49,989 nucleotides of DNA from UBA4408 sp002389785 (lineage in GTDB: Bacteria; Bacteroidota; Bacteroidia; UBA4408). Shown here one piece after another: positions 1 through 7,300 of this stretch; within the stretch, counting starts at the first letter, position 1; every line of letters starts with the position of its first letter. The notes under the pieces were generated by a model. It was given only the letters and a program-made list of their open reading frames with translations. It was not told the DNA's origin and searched no databases. Where the stretch lies: positions 1 through 49,989 of the forward strand of contig DAORJK010000019.1 of NCBI GenBank assembly GCA_035438985.1, given 5' to 3'. The position numbers were made by a program, and so were the translations under genes.

Positions 1-14
1 TTTGCATAAAAAAG

Positions 15-45
15 TTGCAAGTTTGAAACTAAGTATATATATTTG
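15..45 (+). promoter_or_regulatory. Candidate promoter inside the IS left end
   Basis: A perfect Bacteroidota -7 box, TATATTTG (38-45), is preceded 20 nt upstream by TTG (15-17), which fits the -33 element. The start codon of the small HTH gene is only 5 nt downstream at 51, so the transcript would be leaderless or nearly so. The same transcript would run into the transposase gene. Confidence 0.45.
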
Positions 46-50
46 CACCC

Positions 51-218
51 ATGACAGTAGAAACAAGCAGACTTATGACCATAAATAACTACTCTAAAAT
101 GCTTGCTATTACTACGTCCTACATATATAAACTAATAAAACAAAAAAGGATTGAACCTGTGTTAATTGATGGAATAAAATTTATAGACTTTAAAAAATAT
201 CCAACAATACCGAACTAA
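51..218 (+). CDS. Small helix-turn-helix protein within the IS element (55 aa)
   Basis: The 55-residue frame is ATG to TAA. It has the pattern of a short excisionase/MerR-like winged helix: a helix-turn-helix stretch around residues 14-33 (YSKMLAITTSYIYKLIKQ), a basic QKR turn, then a short wing (VLIDGIKFID). It lies between the IS left end and the transposase, in the same direction, with a 49-nt gap. A candidate -7 box ends 5 nt before its ATG. I infer a DNA-binding accessory protein of the element, possibly regulating transposase expression. It is not a usual part of IS1595 elements as I know them. It could also be a chance small frame, but the HTH pattern argues against that. Confidence 0.55.
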   Translation: MTVETSRLMTINNYSKMLAITTSYIYKLIKQKRIEPVLIDGIKFIDFKKYPTIPN

Positions 219-267
219 ATTTTTTTACCTAAATTGTCCACAGTTTGAAACTTGAAATAAAAAAGAA

Positions 268-1149
268 ATGAAATATACAATCGAAGAGTTCCGCAAAGAA
301 TACCCAAATGATGCAGCTTGTTTAGACAAGTTATTTAAAATGCGCTTTGGAAATTTAGAGGCTTGCCCTTGTTGTGGTGTTGCTGAACCAAAATTCAACC
401 GAATTACAACACGTAGAAGCTACCAATGTAGAGATTGTTACTATCAAATTTATCCAACCGCCGGAACAATATTTGAAAAAACTACTACACCGCTTAACTA
501 TTGGTTTTATGCTATGTTCTTAATGACTACAACACGCAACGGAGTTGCTGCAAAAGAGTTAGAACGTGCGCTAGGGGTAACTTATAAAACTGCTTGGAGA
601 ATGGCTAAATTACTTAGGGATTTAATGGGATTTACAAATACAACTAGTAAATTGAAGGGACAAGTTGAAATGGACGAAACCTATGTTAATCATGGTAAGA
701 AAGATAAAACTATTGGGCGTTCATCAAGAAATCAAAGTCCAGTTTTCGGGATGGTTGAAAGAAATGGAAATGTAAGAGCCTTTGCGCTCGAAAACGTGAA
801 AAAGAACATCATTTTTCCACTAATCAAAAAACATATTGATGCAAGCGCAAATATTAGCACCGATGAATATCCGTTATATACCAATATTGAACCCGAACTA
901 GGAATTAAGCATGGCTCAATTAAACACGCATTAAAACAATATAGAGATGGAAGTATTTCCACTAATACAATTGAAGGCTTTTTCTCTCAATTGAAACGCT
1001 CAATTAATGGTACTTACCTACACGCATCAAAGAAACATATTGCAGGGTATGTGAGCGAATGTGTGTTTAGGTATAACAATAGAAAAAATCAAAGCCAAAT
1101 GTTTGAAAACTTCATCAATCAAATTAAAGTTCCCGTTTTAAAGAACTAA
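268..1149 (+). CDS. IS1595-family (ISXO2-like) transposase
   Basis: This 293-residue protein is a full-length DDE-type transposase that would cut and paste the surrounding element. The N-terminus carries a zinc ribbon with C33-x2-C36 and C54-x2-C57, which is typical of the IS1595 group. A helix-turn-helix-like stretch follows (roughly residues 90-115, GVAAKELERALGVTYKTAW). The RNase H-like catalytic core has D136 (in EMDETY), D199 (in STDEYPLY) and E236 with K243 (IEGFFSQLKR). The tail VFRYNNRK is characteristic of the family. The frame has no stops or truncation. Its 3' end overlaps the convergent small gene 1124-1297 by 26 nt. The start at 268 has an A-rich leader, as is usual in this phylum. 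Confidence 0.93.
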   Translation: MKYTIEEFRKEYPNDAACLDKLFKMRFGNLEACPCCGVAEPKFNRITTRRSYQCRDCYYQIYPTAGTIFEKTTTPLNYWFYAMFLMTTTRNGVAAKELERALGVTYKTAWRMAKLLRDLMGFTNTTSKLKGQVEMDETYVNHGKKDKTIGRSSRNQSPVFGMVERNGNVRAFALENVKKNIIFPLIKKHIDASANISTDEYPLYTNIEPELGIKHGSIKHALKQYRDGSISTNTIEGFFSQLKRSINGTYLHASKKHIAGYVSECVFRYNNRKNQSQMFENFINQIKVPVLKN

Positions 1150-1297
1150 GTTTTAATAGTTTTTCAAAATCCTCTTTAGCTTCTGTATTATCGGCTTTCC
1201 TATTTAATTCCTTCATTAACTCATCGTGATTTGCGGTGAGTTTTTTTGTTGTCATTTTCTTACCTTCTATTGGCTTCTCCTTTGGTTTTCGTCCCAT
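1124..1297 (-). CDS. Small basic/charged protein, convergent passenger gene of the IS element (57 aa)
   Basis: The frame begins with ATG at 1297 and stops at 1124, giving 57 residues. The N-terminus is basic and proline-containing (MGRKPKEKPIEGKK), somewhat AT-hook-like. The rest is a charged, probably helical or coiled segment (residues 20-50). It has a candidate promoter (-7 box TAACTTTG) between it and the IS right end. Its last 26 nt overlap the end of the transposase gene on the opposite strand, so the two mRNAs would be complementary there. I do not recognise a family. Its position wholly within the IS and the promoter suggest a real passenger or regulatory gene. Confidence 0.5.
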   Translation of the reverse strand: MGRKPKEKPIEGKKMTTKKLTANHDELMKELNRKADNTEAKEDFEKLLKLSSLKREL

Positions 1298-1317
1298 TAT
1301 TTGAACATTTAGAACAA

Positions 1318-1348
1318 CAAAGTTAGTTTTAAAACCAACATATTGAAA
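1318..1348 (-). promoter_or_regulatory. Candidate promoter for the convergent IS passenger gene
   Basis: On the minus strand there is a perfect -7 box, TAACTTTG (1318-1325), and a TTTC (1345-1348) 19 nt upstream in place of the -33 TTTG. It lies 20 nt before the ATG at 1297 and inside the IS right end. Confidence 0.45.
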
Positions 1349-1368
1349 CTAAAATTTTGTCAAAAAAT

Positions 1369-1404
1369 CACTTTTTAGCCAAACTGTTCTGAAGGGATAA
1401 CCCC
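1369..1404 (-). repeat. Right terminal inverted repeat of the IS1595-family element (inferred)
   Basis: Read on the minus strand this begins GGGGTTATCCC and runs to TTTGGCTAAAAAGTG. The inner 15 nt (1369-1383) align with window bases 1-17 (TTTGCATAAAAAAGTTG) with one substitution region and small gaps. The GGGG start fits my recollection of IS1595-type ends, but the outer boundary is an inference because the matching left tip is not in the window. Confidence 0.5.
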
Positions 1405-1464
1405 GAAGCGCAAATTTTAATAGATTGACATTCAACTATATATAAAATATATTCAATTTTTCCA

Positions 1465-1485
1465 GTACTATGTCTTGCATAGTAC
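1465..1485. promoter_or_regulatory. Palindromic operator, probably for the PadR regulator
   Basis: The arms GTACTATG (1465-1472) and CATAGTAC (1478-1485) are a perfect 8-bp inverted repeat around TCTTG. The inner ATG...CAT symmetry resembles the dyads bound by PadR-type dimers. The loop holds the TTG that forms the -33 element of the promoter of the downstream operon, so a bound protein would block RNA polymerase. The operon encodes a PadR regulator (1994-2329), so autoregulation is the natural inference. Confidence 0.65.
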
Positions 1486-1506
1486 AGTTATTTGCACATA
1501 TCTTTG
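1475..1506 (+). promoter_or_regulatory. Promoter of the TonB-like/padR/pspC operon
   Basis: There is a perfect -7 box, TATCTTTG (1499-1506), with TTG (1475-1477) 21 nt upstream. It would give a leader of about 50 nt before the ATG at 1561. The -33 element lies in the centre of the palindrome 1465-1485. Confidence 0.65.
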
Positions 1507-1560
1507 CATCGTCAAATTCAAGGTTAAGCATACAGTAATAAAAAAATAAACTTAAATAAA

Positions 1561-1983
1561 ATGAAAACAACCAAAATCAATTCAAATTTATTCAGCAAGT
1601 TGAATAAAACTAAAGTCCTAAAAGGCAGTCGAAAAATTTCACTTTTAATTTTAGCTTTCATGGCATTTCAAATTCCTTCGAAAGCTAAAAACGGAGAAGT
1701 AGAAAATTTTCAAAAAGAAAAAGAAACATTAGAAATAAGAAAACAACTTGACCATCAGTTGGAGTTTCCTGATTTTCTAAAAAAACAATCTATTTCAAGT
1801 GAAAGTGTGAATGTACTTTTTAAAGTTGATACCAGTGGTACAATTCAGGAAGTAAATACAACAAGTTCCAACCCCGAATTGAATCAATACATCGTGGAGC
1901 AACTTGAAGGGACAAAATTGACGAGTATAAAGTTAAAAGAATCAGCTCACTACAAAGTAAACATCCATTTTAAACTTTTATAA
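1561..1983 (+). CDS. Small exported protein with TonB C-terminal-like domain
   Basis: The 140-residue protein has a basic N-terminus and one hydrophobic segment (about residues 26-42, ISLLILAFMAFQIPSKA) that fits a signal peptide or anchor. The remainder includes VNVLFKVDTSGTIQEVNTTS followed by a helix and a strand, a pattern typical of the TonB C-terminal fold seen in many small Bacteroidota periplasmic proteins. There is no Pro-rich spacer, so it is not a full TonB. It is the first gene of an operon with padR (10-nt gap) and a PspC-domain protein, behind the palindromic promoter. It may act as an envelope accessory or sensor; that is inference. Confidence 0.7.
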   Translation: MKTTKINSNLFSKLNKTKVLKGSRKISLLILAFMAFQIPSKAKNGEVENFQKEKETLEIRKQLDHQLEFPDFLKKQSISSESVNVLFKVDTSGTIQEVNTTSSNPELNQYIVEQLEGTKLTSIKLKESAHYKVNIHFKLL

Positions 1984-1993
1984 AAACAAAACT

Positions 1994-2329
1994 ATGAATA
2001 TAGAAAACACCAAAGCGCAAATGCGAAAGGGCGTACTGGAGTTTTGTATACTTTCAATACTCAGCGATGGAGATAAATATCCTTCAGAAATTATTGAGCG
2101 CATGAAAGAAGCAAAACTTATAGTAGTGGAAGGTACCTTATATCCGCTGCTAACCCGGCTTAAAAATATTGGGTTATTAGGATACAGATGGGAAGAGTCG
2201 ACTTCAGGACCTCCTCGAAAATACTACAAACTAACAGAGTTGGGTGAACAGTTTCTAAAGGAATTGGAAGTAACCTGGGAAGAGCTCGTAAAGTCAGTTA
2301 ATTTAACCACACAAAAACCAAAACAATGA
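1994..2329 (+). CDS. PadR-family transcriptional regulator
   Basis: This 111-residue protein has the compact winged-helix layout of PadR regulators: MRKGVLEFCILSILSDGDKYPSEIIERM (first helices), then GTLYPLLTRLKNIGLL (recognition helix region), then the wing SGPPRKYYKLTELG. A C-terminal dimerisation helix follows. PadR proteins are usually repressors of a nearby operon that respond to envelope stress or small molecules. The stop codon overlaps the start of the next gene (ATGA, 2326-2329), so the two are translationally coupled. The palindrome at 1465-1485 is the likely binding site. Confidence 0.92.
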   Translation: MNIENTKAQMRKGVLEFCILSILSDGDKYPSEIIERMKEAKLIVVEGTLYPLLTRLKNIGLLGYRWEESTSGPPRKYYKLTELGEQFLKELEVTWEELVKSVNLTTQKPKQ

Positions 2330-4125
2330 ACAAAACAGTTATAATAAACATAAACGGAATTATTTTCCATATTGAGGAAGATGCTTACGATAAGTTAAGT
2401 AAATACTTAAATACCATAAAAGGCTACTTTAAAGATTCGGATGGTCGTGATGAAATAATGAACGATATTGAAGCACGAATTGCTGAGCTGTTGCAAGAAA
2501 AAGTAAATACCATTAAGCAAGTTGTTGTTTTGAACGATGTGGATGAAGTAATTGCGAAAATGGGTAAACCTGAAGAATATGCAACAGAAGGTGAAACTAT
2601 TTCTTCGTCGAGTCAACAAACAAGCGATGCACAAACTATGTATACCGGTGGTTACAAGCGTAGACGAGTTTTTCGCGACCCCGATGATAAGGTATTGGGT
2701 GGTGTTTGTGCCGGAATTGCGAATCATTTCGATATTGATCCACTTTACTTAAGAGGAGCATTTGCAGTGTTGTTTTTTGTATTTGGAAGTGGATTTTTAT
2801 TGTACATTTTACTTTGGATAATCATTCCCAAGGCTCAAACTACAGCTGAAAAACTGGAAATGCGCGGAGAGCCAATTAATGTGGATAATATAAAACGAAG
2901 TGTTGAAGAAGAATTGAATGATGTAAAGAATCGCATGAGCAATCTTGGAAACAAGGCTAACTCAGCCGAAAATAGAGCCCGAGTTAGCAGTGCTACCGAT
3001 AAAGTGATTAATTTTTTAGGAATGATTTTCGGTTCAATTTTTAAGTTTGCTTTGAAATTCTTTTCGGTAATTTTTCTATTAATGGGTGTCGTTTTTCTGG
3101 CAATGCTGGTAAGTTCACTCATGGGCTTCTCGAATTTGATTCACAATCATGTTAACGATTCTCCGATAGCCTATTCAATTAACGATTTTTTAATTGCCTT
3201 TTTAGGAAGTCCGGCCTTAGTTGATGCTGCAACATTTGGCTTATTACTTTTTGTTGGAATTCCTTTGATAATGTTGATTTACAGCTGCATTAAAATTCTT
3301 TTCAATATTCGCAACCGAAATAAAGTAGTAAGAATTACAGCCTTTTCGTTATGGATAGTTGGGTTATTGTTATTGATATTTGTTGGTATTCAAATAGGAG
3401 ATGAATTCAAGCAAGAAGCGAATTATAGACAAAATTATGTGTTGTCAACCCCAACTTCGCAAGTACTTTATTTGAATACATTAAAGGATACTAAATACAA
3501 TTTTGAAGAAAAGTATGGATATCATTCTCGAGTTAAAATTGATAATTGGAATTTAGTGAAGATCAACAAAGGAGGAATTAGCTTTGGTTTTCCGATTGTA
3601 GATGTTGAAAAAAGTGAAACCGACAGCTTTCAAATTGTAGTAATTAAATCTGCTCAAGGTTCCACAAATAAAGATGCAACCATCCGAGCCAGAAGTATTA
3701 ATTACAGCTTTTCACAACATGATTCAATATTGGATTTTAGCCCTTATTTTGATATTTTAAAAGAAGATAAGTGGAGAGCTCAAACAGTAAAAATAATTTT
3801 AAAAGTACCCGTTGGAAAAATTATTTACTTTAACAAAAGCACCAAAAATATCATCTACGATATTGATAATGTGAGCGATACTTGGGATGGCGACATGCTC
3901 ATGCGCAGATGGCTAATGACCAAAGAAGGATTGCAATGTGTGGATTGCGAAGGATTGGATGAAGCAAATCAACACCGAGAAAATGGACGTAAAAGAATTC
4001 GCATTAACAAAAATGGTGTAGATATTCGAATTGATACAGATGACGAAGATTGGAATGATACATTAGAAGTACCTTCCTCTCCTCCTCCACCTCCAATTCC
4101 AAATCAAAAAGTGAAGAAAGTTTAA
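2326..4125 (+). CDS. PspC-domain multi-pass membrane protein
   Basis: The 599-residue protein starts with a soluble domain (residues 1-90, IININGIIFHIEEDAYDKL...). This kind of N-terminus is common in Bacteroidota PspC proteins. The PspC domain follows at about 113-170 (DKVLGGVCAGIANHF, then the first membrane helices). Further hydrophobic segments lie near residues 237-270, 300-325 and 340-360. The C-terminal half is an extracytoplasmic beta-rich domain containing two close cysteines (CVDC, near residue 543), and the protein ends in a proline run and a basic tail. PspC proteins take part in phage-shock/envelope-stress responses. Overlap with padR and a shared promoter indicate one regulated unit. 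Confidence 0.88.
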   Translation: MNKTVIININGIIFHIEEDAYDKLSKYLNTIKGYFKDSDGRDEIMNDIEARIAELLQEKVNTIKQVVVLNDVDEVIAKMGKPEEYATEGETISSSSQQTSDAQTMYTGGYKRRRVFRDPDDKVLGGVCAGIANHFDIDPLYLRGAFAVLFFVFGSGFLLYILLWIIIPKAQTTAEKLEMRGEPINVDNIKRSVEEELNDVKNRMSNLGNKANSAENRARVSSATDKVINFLGMIFGSIFKFALKFFSVIFLLMGVVFLAMLVSSLMGFSNLIHNHVNDSPIAYSINDFLIAFLGSPALVDAATFGLLLFVGIPLIMLIYSCIKILFNIRNRNKVVRITAFSLWIVGLLLLIFVGIQIGDEFKQEANYRQNYVLSTPTSQVLYLNTLKDTKYNFEEKYGYHSRVKIDNWNLVKINKGGISFGFPIVDVEKSETDSFQIVVIKSAQGSTNKDATIRARSINYSFSQHDSILDFSPYFDILKEDKWRAQTVKIILKVPVGKIIYFNKSTKNIIYDIDNVSDTWDGDMLMRRWLMTKEGLQCVDCEGLDEANQHRENGRKRIRINKNGVDIRIDTDDEDWNDTLEVPSSPPPPPIPNQKVKKV

Positions 4126-4131
4126 ATCTTA

Positions 4132-4162
4132 AAAACCTCTCAGTAAACTGAGAGGTTTTTTT
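4132..4162 (+). terminator. Rho-independent terminator of the pspC operon
   Basis: A perfect 13-bp hairpin, AAAACCTCTCAGT (4132-4144) and its complement (4147-4159), has a 2-nt loop and runs into seven T residues. It lies just after the stop codon at 4125. Confidence 0.92.
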
Positions 4163-4298
4163 ATTCTTCTAAACCAAAAAAATACAATAAATACAATTTG
4201 TCGACAATTACCTACAATACATAGGTGTTTTTAATCCCTATATCGTAAATAATTTAAAATATTATTTGGTAAGCAATTTTGAAAGGTTACATTAGTGC

Positions 4299-4316
4299 AT
4301 TCAATTGATATTGAAT
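4299..4316. promoter_or_regulatory. Inverted repeat upstream of the giant cargo gene
   Basis: ATTCAAT (4299-4305) and ATTGAAT (4310-4316) are a perfect 7-bp inverted repeat with a 4-nt spacer, 28 nt before the ATG at 4345. A TA-N3-TTTG sequence (4260-4268) further upstream is a possible -7 box. It could be an operator or an mRNA leader hairpin. There is no T run, so it is not a terminator. Confidence 0.35.
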
Positions 4317-4344
4317 ACTAAATATTAACTTAAACCACCTTAAC

Positions 4345-7300
4345 ATGCGAAACAATTTACCTATTGTTTTTGTGAATTTCTTTTTCGAAAAATTCACCAA
4401 AATCAAGACAAACAAATGCCTGATTGCAAGTTTTTTACTTGTGCAATTTTTTATTGCTAGCCATGTAACTGCACAACAGAGTCAGATTACAGATTTTGTA
4501 CTCTTTTCCGGAAATGGCACAGGAGCAGGATGTTCAACTCCAACGGCACCCGGAGCAGGTGTTCAAATTGGGTGCAACTCTACCATTAATGGCGGAGATA
4601 TTGGGAGTTTGAAATTATTACAAACTACAGGATCCGCAACAATCAGTGGTAACATGCACGCTTTGGAAACGATGGACCTAGCTTCCGGGAGTATTGTTAC
4701 CGGTAAATTAACCGCTGCAAACGCAGCCTCAATTTCAGGTACAACATTGTCTATTGCTGGTTCTTCAACAATTGGTGGAAATATAGATGTTAACGGAAAT
4801 GTTGTAGTTGCTTCAGGTTCCAGTATTTTTGGAAAAGTAACACATCCTGCCGGAACCAGTTATTCCGGACCTGCTCCAAGCGGTGGAAATGTAATTGGAA
4901 CACCTGTATTACCAACACTACCATCACTCCCTGCAATCAGTACATTTCCATCGGCATCGTCGGTAGATGTTACCACAACCATTATTTTAAATCCCGGGAA
5001 TTATCGAAACATGCTGTTGCCCGGTGCTAAAAAAATTACCTTAAATGGTCCGGGTGTATACGTATTTAACAAGGTTCTCAATTTAAGTGATAATGATTTG
5101 GTTTATGATTTTAAAAATAGTACCAATGGGATATTTAAAATTTATATCCACGGCGATGCAGATTTTAACCAAATCCATGCTAGTATGATTAATGGTGGAA
5201 GTGCAAACCGAATTTATACTGAGGTTCATGGTACGGGCAGCACATCTTCTAATGGAACACTGGCTTTCGCAATTGCGAATTGCACAGGGCCTATAAAATC
5301 AAGTTGGCTGGGTACTGTTTGGGCTCCCTATGGAGCAATTAAAATTGGATCTCTTTCAGGTGGAACTGATATAACCGGAGCATTATGGAGTGCTACTCAA
5401 GTAAATGTTCGCTGCGGAGTAACGATTAATGGTGCACCTTACAATGTTAACTATTGTACAACTCCAAACGCAAATGCCGGATCTGACAAGCAATTGACAT
5501 GTACATCTTCAACAGTACAATTGAACGGTTCTTCAAGTACTTCCGGAGTTAATTATAATTGGGTAGCAAGCAACGGAGGAAATATTGTTTCTGGTGCAAC
5601 TTCTGCAACTCCAATTGTAAATGCTGCTGGAACTTATACGTTAACCGTGACAACTGCAATCGGAGGTTGTACTGCTACTGATGTAGCGATAGTTAGCAAC
5701 AATACGGTTGTTCCAAATGTAAATGCAGGGCCGGATTTAGTTATAACCTGCTCAAATCAATCAATTCAGCTAACCGGTAGCTCTACTACACCAGGAGTAA
5801 CTTATAAGTGGGTACCATCAAACGGTGGAAATACCACCTCGGGTTCTTCTACGGCAACTCCAATAGCAAATGCTCCCGGCACTTATACCCTAACAGTTAC
5901 AAATCCGGTTAACGGATGTAAAGCAAGCGATGTTGCAATTATAACCGCCACCAACACAGCTCCAGTCGCGAATGCAGGTTCAAATAAAACTATCAGTTGC
6001 AGCAATCCAAGTGTCATGTTAAGTGGATCAACTTCCTCTTTAGGAGTATCTTATTTATGGGTGGCAAGCAATGGTGGAAATATTGTTTCCGGAGGCAACA
6101 CACTAACTCCGCTGGTGAATGCAGCCGGTACGTATACTTTAACTGTAAGTTCAACAAACGGCTGTAGTGCTTCAGATATTGCCTTGGTATCGGGTAATAC
6201 GATTTTGCCAAATGCCAATGCAGGTGTTGATAAAAGTTTGACTTGCACGGTTTCAAGTGTACAATTAAGCGGGTCTTCCACAACTAGCGGAGCTTCTTTT
6301 TCTTGGGCAGCAAGCAATGGAGGAAATATTGTTTCGGGTGGAAATACAGCTACCCCTACTGTAAATGCAGCAGGTACTTATACTTTAACAGTAAGCACCA
6401 ACAATGGTACATGCAGTAGTACAGATGTGGCCTTGGTTAGTTTTACCGGAACACTTCCGAATGCAAACGCTGGAAGCGATAAAATTTTAACTTGTGCAAA
6501 TCCAACGGCAATTTTAAACGGAAGTTCTACAAGCAGCAGTATTAATTATTCATGGGTGGCAAGTAATGGTGGAAATATTGTTAGTGGTGCTAATACAGCT
6601 ACTCCAACGATTGATGCTGCCGGTACTTATACTTTAACCGTTACTAAAATTGCTACAGGTTGTACCAAAACTGATGTTACACTCGTAACCTCAAATAAAG
6701 TATTGCCCAATGTTTCTGCTGGTGCTGATAGTTCAATAAGCTGTTCTAAAAAAACTACCTCCTTACAAGGAAGTTCGAGTACAGCAGGTGTGAGTTATTT
6801 ATGGAGCAGTCAAAATTCAAGTTCTATATTAAGTTCAATTGCAGCTGCAAAAATTAATGTTGATGGCACTGGTGCTTATTACTTAACAGTTACCAATCCT
6901 TTAAACGGCTGTAAAAAAACTGATACTGCTATTGTTAAGGGTGGATGTTTATTATTATACTACCCTAAAGATACAGTCGGTAAAACCGATAGCTTAATTG
7001 GTTCGGAATTAACTTCACTTGAAAAATATTTCAAAATTTATGCACCCGATACTACGCAAAAAATATTCAGATTGACTAATGACAGTGTATGGATTGAAGT
7101 AATTGCACTTAGTGGTCAAAAAGCAGCCTTAACAGCACTTTTACAATCAGCTCCGTATGGAATGACAAACCTTGTAAACAATGGGACATCCTTGCTGATA
7201 ACCGGAAAATATCCAATTAAAAATTTGAGTAAGTTAAATTTATTGACTTCAATGATTGATTATGTGCGCCCCTTATATCCACCCTTATTATCGAACCATA

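Larger units (their letters stand above)
1..1404 (+). mobile_element. IS1595-family (ISXO2-like) insertion sequence, left tip cut off by window start
   Basis: The segment contains a complete IS1595-type transposase (268-1149) plus two small flanking genes (51-218 plus strand, 1124-1297 minus strand). The right end is inferred at 1404. Read on the minus strand, the tip starts GGGGTTATCCC and continues through TTTGGCTAAAAAGTG. The first bases of the window, TTTGCATAAAAAAGTTG, match that inner part imperfectly, so the window appears to begin about 21 nt inside the left inverted repeat. Total length would be about 1.42 kb, slightly long for the family because of the extra genes. The family usually makes 8-bp target duplications. 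The right flank candidate is 1405-1412, but its left partner is outside the window. The transposase reading frame is intact, so the element could be active. Confidence 0.75.

Noticed and set aside
1405..1412. Target-site duplication of the IS1595-family element
   Set aside because: Only the right flank is visible. The left flank is outside the window, so no duplication can be shown.
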